The notes below the pieces were generated by a model, which saw only the letters and a list, made by a program, of their open reading frames with translations, did not search any database and was not told where the DNA came from. 64,000 bases of DNA, from contig JAYMGJ010000094.1 of assembly GCA_037178675.1 (NCBI GenBank), forward strand, positions 1 to 64,000, given 5' to 3'. The stretch is from Scleroderma bovista (Eukaryota > Basidiomycota > Agaricomycetes > Boletales > Sclerodermataceae). Of this stretch, positions 10,743 to 20,006 are shown one piece after another. Position 1 is the first letter of the stretch. Each line of letters begins with the position of its first letter. The translations under genes were made by a program, and so were the position numbers.

Positions 10743-11035
10743 TTGCAGTCGTTATCGCGTCCATCTGAATGTGTGGCACCTATTCGCCTGCCCAGAGTTG
10801 CCACTGTCCTCTTCTGGCTTGACAGTGAAGCTGCCCTATTTCATCGCGTACGCCCTCCATCGGACGTAACTACACCCCTCAGTCACTTTTGCGGCCCTTG
10901 TCCTTCAACGGTTGAAGGCGCGTTTCCCCACCGCACAGGGACCATCAGGTTATCGCCTGTTTGTCTCCACATTCAGTCAGCCAGCAAGGTCATCTGCGAT
11001 TATATGTATTCCAACTCATCACCCACCTCCTCTGC
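10743..11035 (+). pseudogene. Pho80-like cyclin pseudogene fragment
   Basis: One frame reads YFIAYALHRT, then a TAA stop at about 10868, then TFAALVLQRLKARFPTAQG and YRLFVSTF. After one frame change near 10975 it continues ASKVICDYMYSNS. This order (ALHRT, LLQRLKARFP, GHRLFISAF, ASKVICDDTYSNKSW) is the cyclin N-terminal box of basidiomycete Pho80-type cyclins, recognised from memory. The in-frame stop and frameshift make it a pseudogene. The C-terminal half of the box is missing. Confidence 0.6.
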
Positions 11036-11944
11036 GTCACCCCCCACACCAGCTGGCATCGCACCCGCACACACTTGCACAGTGTGACCCTACCCCCCAT
11101 GCATGTATGTACTTGTTTTCTCTCTTTTCGTTAACTGACTATTATTACATGTCCCCTACACACTCACCCGCACCTCCAACCATGCCCACGCTCATAGGTG
11201 CAACCGCAACCAACCAAAAACCCAACGCAAGATGTGACCCCCTCACACCTGAATGACATGACAACGAGACAGTATGTTTATTTTTTGTCTTATAAGTACT
11301 AATACCAATATACTTCCCAACACACAGTACCACACACGAACACACACTGGGACCGTGCCTGTCACCCGCACGAGTCGGAGACAATAAGATGGCAGTGCAA
11401 CTCGCTAGCATGGCATGACAAGGTGATCGCTTGGCCAATGCCAGCGAAGTGCGATGCGACCACCACCACCAGCAATGCCACTACTGACGATGTTTGTCAC
11501 CGCCACCACGTACTAAGTCCTCTACCACACCATCATACTACCATTAACATAGGCCACCATTTGCATCCTTCAATGACTGAGAGCGCGCAAAGCCCTTTTG
11601 GCCAAAATTGTGTCAGCATCTTCATCGCCGGGGCCTTCGCCTCCCCAGCAGTGTGATAATACTGTACATATATAGTCACTTTTACTTTACTTGCGTGCGA
11701 ACCTAACTTCAACTGTCTTTGCAGGAAGGACTGCACTGCGACGACAGGAAACTAGAGGACATAAAAATCAATTTATTGCATTAGATGTACCTCTGTGATG
11801 GCTACCTCCACCATGTATCATTAAGTTGTATAATAGTAGTGTCTATCTGTACCTTTCTGACATTCTGGCAATTTTGCAAACTTTTTTGACTTTTCATGAC
11901 ATTATTATGACTTGCTGGACTTAATTTACTTTCTCCGAGTTACG
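11036..11944. other. No gene recognised
   Basis: Left flank of the Harbinger element. The sequence is rich in CAC and ACA words with no supported coding region. From about 11870 there are GACTTTT-type words like those at 8500-8650. Confidence 0.5.
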
Positions 11945-12075
11945 TTAGGCCTGGTTTGGATACCAATTCGAAAAGAAAAAAAGAAAAAAACAACAATCAC
12001 ATGACCCTGGCATGTGATGATGACAAATGTGTGTGACTAGGTGGTACTACAGTCTTCCTATCACCCACCATCACT

Positions 12076-13385
12076 ATGTCAAGCGCCTCCTCTGATCACT
12101 CTCTGCGCTCAAAAGGAGCTATTGACCCTAAAGAACTGGCATCTGCAGAAAAATCCAGTCAGAGGAAGACACGAGCAAAATGGACAGAAGACGAAGAACT
12201 TGCCTTGGTCCTTTTCTTACAGAAGCATGTGCCTGCCGCTGGCGATGGACTCAACTTCGCCAAGAAACACTTCAATGCTGTAGCTCAGCACCTAAAGGAG
12301 AGTTTTGATAATCAGTCTGGTGGCGAGAAGAATGCCAATGCATGCCAATGGAAGTGGGGTGGGGTATGTATATCTTATCTACACACAATCTTAGGACCTA
12401 CCGCTAAAATATCACATCTAAGGGAGGAGTACTTTGTGGTGATAGACCTCAAGAATGCCTCTGGATTTTCTTGGAGCGATACTAATGGAGCCGGTATGGA
12501 GAAATCAGATCCCATATGGAAAGATTATGTGAAGGTATGTCATTACTTTGCCACTTGAAAATGACATTCATTCTAGCTGCGATGTAGGCGCACAACCGTG
12601 CAAGACGTTTCAGAGACAAAGGTTTCCACCTATTCGATATCATGGAGAGAATGATGCTGTCAAAAGGCAAGGGTGGACACATATTCCGTCCTGGCAACAG
12701 GCGCCCCAAGACGGCAACTCAAAGCAGTCCTATGGCCGTGGAAAATTCCCCTGTAGCTCAGGGCCAAGGTTCGATGGCGCCACCCACAGTTCACTCTATG
12801 AACTCAGGCCAGGGCTCGATGCCTCCCCCCTCAGTTGATCGCACTCCCACATCCGCCTCCTTGCCTTCCAGTTCCACTGGAATCCCCATCACTCGTGGTG
12901 TTTCTTCTCCACCGTCTGCACCATCCACATTTTTGACAGGTTCGGATCGTGGTTCTGACTCATCATCTGTTTTGACAAGTGTGAGCCGGGGCAAGCGCAA
13001 GGCTGGTCTGATTTCCGGTCCTGAGTCAGTTGTGGATAGCATTGCTTCCCGGAAGCGTTCCCGTGGGCCCTCAGCTACCACTTCCATGCAGCAGGAGAAC
13101 CTGCAAATGATGAAGCAGCTCACGCACAACGTTGAAGAGATGACGAAGTCCTTGGCCACTTCTGGAATCACTACGAACAATGACATCTGGAAACAGGCTG
13201 TTGCAGTCCTCAGCACTCATGAAACCGAACTCACAGCGGATGAGATCCTGGAGATTGGCGAGTATCTCATGGCTGCGGAGAATAAACAACAAGCTCTCCT
13301 TTTTGCCGGTCTAGGGGAAGTGCCTCGAAAGCGCTGGTTGGAGAAGCGTCTCAGAGAAATGGCCACAGCAAGGAACTCAGGCTGA
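12076..13385 (+). CDS. Harbinger Myb/SANT-like DNA-binding protein
   Basis: Exons 12076-12358, 12395-12534 and 12588-13385 give 406 aa in phase; the first donor is GTGGGG, the second GTATGT. The N-terminus has a trihelix/Myb-like domain: RAKWTEDEELALVLFLQ (about residues 35-51), CQWKW, LREEYFVVIDLKNASGFSW and WKDYVK, ending with the ARRFRDKGFHLFD block. The rest is Ser/Pro-rich with a basic patch (KRKAGL, RKRSRG) that can serve as a nuclear signal, and a helical C-terminus. In PIF/Harbinger elements the Myb-like partner brings the transposase to the element ends. It is convergent with the transposase. Unlike the transposase, it has no visible break, though the exact first intron is my choice. 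Confidence 0.82.
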
Positions 13386-13490
13386 CCATCTGCATGTACA
13401 TCTTCCTCTCCTTTCTGTCTGTCATGTCTGTGTCTGCCCATACCATTGACAATTGTGTGTACACCAATGTAGTAACTAGTATGGGTTCAT

Positions 13491-14872
13491 TTAAGATGGC
13501 AATGCAATCCCCCTTCGTGCACACTCAGCGACATAATCACTCCACATGAGTTGTGTAATTTCATCGTGCCGATGGCTTGCGCGAGCTGACTCGTCCCCCA
13601 CCTGCACAATGGGCTCATCCTCCTCCTGTGGGGGCCCATCTCTCTCAGAAAACTGCACCAATGACCAATCAAAGTCCGGATCGTCAAACGCATCATCGTC
13701 AAAGCGATTGACAAAATTGTGGATGGCACACAATGCTGTGGGTAGGCGAGCTTGGATGTCCATACTGTATTCTGGGGGGATGTTCAGGATGTGCCACTGG
13801 CATTTTAATACCCCAAATATACGTTCAATGATGTTTCGGAGTGCAGCATGTCACAAATTATAAAGTTCCTGGGCATTTGTAGGCCTACTAGTATTGGCTA
13901 GATAATACTGGGATAAATGGTGGACGACATACCCACTGTTCCCCTCGCGCCATTCCCTCAGATGATAGCGCACCCCACGGTACGGTACAAGAAGTGCATC
14001 GCAAGAGGCGAATCCGGCGTCCCCCAGGAGGTACCTCTCATGAGGCACCTGTATATCATTTGCAACCGCATCCCTCCACAACGCACTGTCAGACACAGAC
14101 CCATCCCATCCACACAATGAATATATAAAGTTGAAGTTGAAGTCGCATGCGAAGAGGCAGTTTTGCGAGAGATACCCCTTCCTGTTATGCATGAATGCGT
14201 GGTCATCAGTTGACGAGAAGACTCGAATATGTGAACCGTCCACCGCCCCAATACACTTGTCGAAGAACTTGAAATGAAAATCGCCGGTGATCTTCTGCAA
14301 TATGGGAGTTTGGGACGTTGGGAAGTGTACCTGTGCGCTGTAGAAATCTGTTGATGAGAAGAACATGACCAGTTGTTTGAAATATCTAGTAATGGGGGCG
14401 TGTAAGAAATGGTGGTGATCCTGAGTAGGACTTACTTGGTTACAGTATCCGTTGAACACTGGAATTGCTCACCAACAAGGCGCGATGAAAGGCCAGTGAC
14501 ACAAGTGTAGAGAAAAATTCCAAGTTGTTCTTCAATGGTTACACCGCGTTTTGATTGCACGATGCCATTCTGCTGGAGGATGTGGACAAGTGCTGAAAAA
14601 ACTTCGAGGGAGACACCGAAGTTCGTTTTGATGCGATCAGGATGACCATTCATGAGTTCGAGAACCCATGCATAGCCAGTGAGGACGGACGTGTGGTAGG
14701 GAATACGTGGGGCCCTGGAGAAGAGTAGGATAGAGTATTGTATGATATGAGTGACGAGGATGGTTAGAAGGGTCACTAAGCATTTACGACGAGCTTGGAA
14801 TTCTAAGAGGGCATTGAGCTGGCCAGGCTGCAGTTGCGATTCCAGATCACTGTTGACATTGATGTCCATCAT
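13491..14872 (-). pseudogene. Harbinger DDE transposase with in-frame stop
   Basis: Exon 1 (14872-14436) and exon 2 (14385-13491) span 444 codons in phase. The DDE_Tnp_4 catalytic core is clear: GAVDGSHIRV (first Asp), YLLGDAGF (second Asp), and NIIERIFGVLK (Glu). Just before the Glu block, TGA at 13853-13851 interrupts the reading between QELYNL and HAALRNIIERIF. The family has Arg there, so CGA to TGA at a CpG is the simplest explanation. The truncated product lacks the third catalytic residue, so this copy cannot transpose by itself. The first exon begins inside or just next to the right terminal repeat. Confidence 0.9.
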
Positions 14873-14993
14873 GGTCGTAGATTGATTGCTGGCACCCTGC
14901 CAGCTCTTGATCACAGCATATCCCATCACGTGCCAGGGTCATGTGACTGTTGTTTTTTTCTTTTTTTCTTTTCGAATTGGTATCCAAACCAGG

Positions 14994-16245
14994 TGTCATA
15001 TCCATACTTTTCCCAGTCGCAACTCTGGTCTAACCCTGGCCCGCCTGACCTCTCCTTAGGCATAGATGCAACTCCGGATCTAGTCCGGCCATCTCCAGCC
15101 CCATAGCTGCACTCCAGCTCAACTCCGGTCACTACGTCCATCTCCACCTCAGGACTAACCCCTGTCTTCCTCTAGACAGATCCACGGTCTAACTCCTCCA
15201 TGTCGGACCTGTACCTACCATTAGTCGCTACTCCAGTTTCAGTCCGGCCACTCCCTTTGTCTGGTCTGCGACCTAGCCCAACTCTGGCTGGTACATCCAA
15301 CTCCGGCTCAGGTCTGCTCCTGTTCCGCTCCACTCCCTCTGATAGGTCAACCAATGGCCTTGGACATTTCCATGTCCAACTCCGGACCTTCCTCCGGCTA
15401 CTCCGCCCTTCCTCCACCTGTGCACTCCCTCTGCTCGTGCACTCCCTCCGCTCTTGCACTTCCTCCGGTCCCGCTTCCTCCAGTCCTGGACATCGCTCCG
15501 GACTTAACATTAGTTAAGTCCACCTCTGACCCTTACCTGTCCTCTTCCGACCTAGTTCCCTTGTCCCTGCTTTTCCTCCGTCGTCCCTGTAACTCTAGTT
15601 CCCTGTGTCTGCTTCCGCTCCGGTTTATTTTCCTGTCCCTGGTTTGTTTTCCTGTACCTGCTTTATTTTCCTGTCCGTTTCTGCTCTGTCCCTTGTCCCA
15701 ACTAAGGTGTTTACTTGTCACCATATATACTCACCTCTAGTCTCTTTACTATATAAACTACCATACTCCGGCCTAGTAGATCCTTAGATCAAATCTCGAC
15801 TAAGATACTCCCCACTCTGTACTACCCACCATGCTCTCCTAATCCCATCTTGTTCTCCTGAACTCCAGCCAACTCCGGCCTCCATCCTATCTCATCCCCT
15901 TGGTCCTATGTCTGATCCTAGCAAGTCTCCTACTTGCACGAGGGCAAAAGCCACCTCTGTCCCAGACTCAACACTAGACCTCTCAGGACTTATCCCACCT
16001 CTGGGATGTCCTTCGCTCCGGACGAGCTGTGCTCAACTCCGGACCACTTTCCCGCGGTCCGGACTTACTCCGCAAAAACCCGGACTTACTCCCTGTGCTC
16101 CTCTAGTGCCCGGACTTCGTTCATTTGACCCGGACTTGACTCTCTGCACTAACTAGCACCTACTAGTGTCTGGACTTACTTCCTCATTAGTTCCCTGCAC
16201 CTCTGGACCTCCTAGTAAGATCGTCGAGGAGAACCGGTTTTGACA
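14994..16245 (+). mobile_element. Solo LTR 1, inserted in Harbinger repeat
   Basis: A 1,252-bp unit starting TGTCATATCC and ending GGTTTTGACA, flanked by the 5-bp duplication CCAGG (14989-14993 and 16246-16250). Sense is taken as plus because a TATATAAAC box lies near 15750 and because the 3' end resembles the Gypsy LTR end CTTGACA. It is dense in CCGG. Short open frames inside are mirrored in LTR 2 and are not genes. Confidence 0.92.
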
Positions 16246-16269
16246 CCAGGCCTTAGTTACGTGCGCTGG

Positions 16270-17553
16270 TGTCAAGACCGGTTCTCCTCGACGATCTTAC
16301 TAGGAGGTCCAGAGGTGCAGGGAACTAATGAGGAGGTAAGTCCAGACACTAGTAGGTGCTAGTTAGTGCGGAGAGTCAAGTCCGGGTCAAACGAACGAAG
16401 TCCAGGCACTAGAGAAGCACAGGGAGTAAGTCCGGGTTTTTGCGGAGTAAGTCCGGACCGCGGGAAAGTGGTCCGGAGTTGAGCACAGCTTGTCCGGAGC
16501 GAAGGACATCCCAGAGGTGGGATAAGTCCTGAGAGGTCTAGCGTTGAGTCTGGGACAGAGGTGGCTTTTGCCCTCGTGCAAGTAGGAGACTTGCTAGGAT
16601 CGGACATAGGACCAAGGGGACGAGATAGGACGGAGGCCGGAGTTGGCCGGAGTTCAGGAGAACAAGATGGGATTAGGAGAGCATGGTGGGTAGTACAGAG
16701 TGGGAGTATCTTAGTCGAGATTTGATCTAAGGATCTACTAGGCCGGAGTACGGTAGTTTATATAGTAACGAGCTAGAGGTGAGTATATACGGTGACAAGT
16801 AAACACCTTAGTCGGGACAAGGGATGGAGCAGAAGCAGACAGGAAAATAAACCAGGTACAAGAAAATAAAGCAGGGACAGGAAAATAAACCGGAGCGGAA
16901 GCAGACACGGGGAACTAGAGTTACAGGGACGACGGAGGAAAAGCAGGGACAAGGGAACTAGGTCGGAAGAGGACAGGTAAGGGTCAGAGGTGGACTTAAC
17001 TAATGTTAAGTCCGGAGCGATGTCCAGGACCGGAGGAAGTGGAACCGGAGGAAGTGCACGACCGGAGGAAGTGCAAGAGCGGAGGGAGTGCACGAGCGGA
17101 GGGAGTGCACGAGCGGAGGGAGTGCACAGGTGGAGGAAGGGCGGAGTAGCCGGAGGAAGGTCCGGAGTTGGACATGGAAATGTCCTAAGCCTTTGGTGGA
17201 CCTGACAGAGGAAGTGGAGCAGGAGCAGGAGCAGAACTGAGCCGGAGTTGGATGTACCAGCCGGAGTTGGGCTACGTCGCAGGCAAGGCTAAGGGAGTGG
17301 CCGGACTGAAACCGGAGTAGCGACTAGTGGTAGGTACAGGTCCGACACGGAGGAGTTAGACCGCGGATCTGTCTGTAGGGAGACAGGGGTTAGTCCTGAG
17401 GTGGAGATGGACGTAGTGACCGGAGTTGGGCTGGAGTGCAGCTATAGGGCTGGAGATGGCCGGACTAGATCCGGAGTTGCATCTATGCCTAAGGAGAGGT
17501 CAGGCAGGCCATGGTTAGACTGGAGTTGCGACTGGAAAAGTATGGATATGACA
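16270..17553 (-). mobile_element. Solo LTR 2, same family, inverted
   Basis: A 1,284-bp unit starting TGTCAAGACC and ending GGATATGACA on the plus strand, the reverse complement of LTR 1 over its whole length, with its own duplication GCTGG (16265-16269 and 17554-17558). Only 24 bp separate it from LTR 1. The two together look like a 2.5-kb hairpin but are two separate insertions. Confidence 0.92.
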
Positions 17554-17558
17554 GCTGG

Positions 17559-17993
17559 CTGCCTTGCCAAAAAAAAGTCCAATAAGTGCTAAATGTCCCG
17601 AAAGGCACAAATAAAGCCATAATAGCTCGGATAGTATCTTGCAGATTTGCTGATGAGTCTGTCTCCAATGCATGCAACACATGTATTCCCTTGCTCAGGT
17701 GTTGGAGTGTAGACCCTCTCATCTGTGTTGTTGCGCTGATCTGGACTTGCACTCGTCTGGGACCAACTCGAGGTTCTATAGTGAAGCTCAGACAGAGCTA
17801 TGACCACAGGTAAACCACACTACGCTTGTGAAATGCATCGTGGCATGTACATAACAAGGCAAAGGAAACGTTTCAAGGCTTTCCAGCACTTGAAACTGCA
17901 CGACTAAACTACGTTGCATTCAACTAGTCCCCCCAAGAATCACAAAGGTCAAGTTCGGCCTTGTTTACCTTTGGGGGGGGGAAATACACATAC
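17559..17993. other. Spacer between solo LTR 2 and Gypsy element
   Basis: Host or older repeat sequence with no recognised gene. A G8 run lies near 17973. CATAC at 17989-17993 is the left copy of the Gypsy target duplication. Confidence 0.6.
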
Positions 17994-18635
17994 TGTCAAG
18001 TCCGGGTCTACTCTGGTAGGGGGTCCGGTCAAGTCCGGACGAGCGTGGACGAAGGAGGAGGGCAGAGGGCTGGACGAGGGATTAGTCCGGCCGGAGTTGG
18101 TGACCGCTTGGATTCAACGACAAGGACGACGTGCGTTGATCCCTTGCGTAGGTTCCGGTCAAGGTGATAGAGACGGAGACAGAGACAGAGACAGGCAGAG
18201 ACTGGAGTAGTGACTAAGTTGATTTCAGACTGAGGTGTACAAGGTAAACTAGAGGGTACTTATACTAAGTGAGAACTAGGGTCGAGTACATACGGTGACA
18301 AGTAAACAGCCTAAAAGGCGGACAAGGGACAACCGGAGGAAGTACTAGGTCAGGTCCAATGAAAATAAAGTCAGGTCCGGGTAAAATAAACCAGGTCTGG
18401 TGAAAATGCTACAAGGTATAGGATATATCGAGTTCATGGAGAACTCACGTCAAGACAGGGTAAACGGCGAAGTGTGGTAACGAGCGAATGGAGCATAGAC
18501 CAAGGGTCGTGCTTAACGGAAGGTTATCTGTGTGAGCGCGACCAGAGTAGGAGACGAGCGACCGGAGTAGAGCTGTAGAGCTGCGATGTGACCGGAGTGA
18601 GTGGATAAGGCCCGGAGTTGGGCATGGTCGTAACA
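17994..18635 (-). repeat. Gypsy 3' LTR
   Basis: Paired with 25210-25850. By eye the two differ at roughly 25-30 positions, at least 13 of them C/T or G/A within a CpG (for example TCTGG against TCCGG, CATGG against CACGG). Ends are TG...CA in sense orientation. Confidence 0.95.
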
Positions 18636-18800
18636 GTATCCCCCTTTTAGGGGCCGAACCCATGAGGCCCCAATGAGGCTGTCGTGTGGTCGCCTAGAAC
18701 AATGCGGAGTCCAGAGTGATTGTCTGAGTACGAAATTTGGATCTATAAAGATCAAACCGGTTCTTGCTTTTACCCCCAGTTTCCTGCCATTAATCAAAAC

Positions 18801-19837
18801 ATGTTGAACACTGCTAAGTCCACCACCCCCACTGTTCCCTCTGCGGTCAAGTCCAAGGACTGGACCAAGGCGCCAACACCGGAGCTCCAGTCCGGTAGCG
18901 AAGACGAGGCGTCCGTCCTCGATGCCAAAACAAAGGAGAGGCGTCGACGCAAGCAGGTCAAGAGAGAGGAGAAGCAACGCCGGGAAGAGGCAGAGCGACG
19001 AGCACGAGAGGAGGCGGAACGCAAGGCGAAAGAGGAGGCGGAGCGCCAGGTGCGCGAGCAGGCGGAGAAGGAACGAGCGGAGGTGCAGCGAAGGGCTGCA
19101 GAGGTAGTGGCGAGGCAGAGAGCGATGGCGCAGGAGGCGTCGAAGAAGAGAGCGAGGGAAGAGCCGGAGGCGGGTCCGAGTGGAGACCGGAGCGACAATG
19201 TCCGGTAAGTATTTTTTTTTTAAATTTTATTCCCTTGTTACTTTATTAATTTTTTGGCAGGTGCATTCGCTGTGCGAAGCACAAGGCCAAGTGCGAACGA
19301 GACCCGGAAAAACCCAAGCAGCGCGCGTGCATGAAATGCGCAGGGCTCAAGGAGCAGTGTGAGTGGCCGGAGGTGGGTGGTCCGGGTCCGGTAGGGGATA
19401 AGGGGAAGGGCAAAGCGAAGGAGAAGGAGGTGGCGACGTCACCGTGAGGAGGCGAGAAGCGCAAGAAGAAGAAGATGGCGGCGAAGGTTGCCGACGACGA
19501 CGACATCATCGAAGTACCAGGGCCGTCTGGGAAATGGTCCAGGTTTGACCCTGGGCCGTTCCTGGAACGACTGGACCGGTTGACCGGGGCCGTTGAGGAG
19601 ATGACCGGGCAAATGCGCCGGGTCGCAGATGCCACTCGCTCGGTGGCGAGGGGAAATGAGCGGCTGATGGCCGGCCTCGAGACTTTTCTCGAGGAGTGTT
19701 GTTTCTTTACGGCGCCCTGGGACGAGGATGAGGAGTCGGAGGACAGTGAGGCGGAGGTCGACCCGGAGGAGGTCGAACAAGAAGTCCAGGGGCTCCATGA
19801 GGAACAGGAGAACCCTGGCAGCGGTGTGCCGGAGTAG
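18801..19837 (+). pseudogene. Antisense Zn2Cys6-like coiled-coil gene in Gypsy
   Basis: Exon 1 (18801-19204; an upstream ATG at 18720 is also in frame) and exon 2 (19261-19837) are joined by a clean 56-bp intron, GTAAGT...GCAG. Exon 1 encodes a long charged coiled coil of E/R/A repeats (EEAERRAREEAERKAKEEAE type). Exon 2 opens with two CX2CX6C halves, CIRCAKHKAKC and CMKCAGLKEQC, the spacing of a fungal Zn(II)2Cys6 DNA-binding cluster. TGA at 19445 interrupts the frame between CVATSP-like VATSP and GGEKRKKKK; the same frame then runs on for 130 codons to 19837, so CGA to TGA is likely. The gene is convergent with pol and lies between pol and the 3' LTR. Its function is unknown; it might regulate or target the element. 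Confidence 0.7.
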
Positions 19838-20006
19838 GTGGTCCGGTCCGGACTCCTTGTAAATAGAAAATGTAATTTAGTTTTACTTTTTTGTTTATAG
19901 AGAAAAGTGCCTTGAGTTTTAGTGAGTGATATTACATGAGACAGAGTGAAACAGACAGGGGAAACAGACAAGAGAAACAGATAAGAGAACGGAGGCGAGA
20001 GTAATA

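Larger units (their letters stand above)
11948..16252. mobile_element. PIF/Harbinger transposon, interrupted by solo LTR
   Basis: The left terminal inverted repeat starts GGCCTGGTTTGG at 11948 and pairs over about 72 bp with the right repeat (14924-14993), two mismatches. The right repeat is split: its last two bases (CC at 16251-16252) lie beyond a solo LTR and the LTR's target duplication. The target duplication of the Harbinger element is TTA, at 11945-11947 and 16253-16255, the typical 3-bp TWA/TTA of this superfamily. Without the LTR the element is about 3.05 kb. It carries a Myb/SANT-type gene (+) and a DDE transposase (-) in convergent order, the usual two-gene design. Confidence 0.92.

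Noticed and set aside
9894..10768. Long frames with poly-His, poly-Ser-Pro or Gly-Asp runs
   Set aside because: They are translations of the CATCAC microsatellite; all frames are open there, on both strands.
15200..17205. Ser/Leu/Pro-rich frames in the LTR arms
   Set aside because: Mirrored on the opposite strand of the second LTR and without starts, introns or domains; part of non-coding LTR sequence.
14994..17553. Single fold-back transposon or giant hairpin element
   Set aside because: Each arm has its own TG...CA ends and its own 5-bp target duplication (CCAGG and GCTGG), so two separate solo LTR insertions explain it better.
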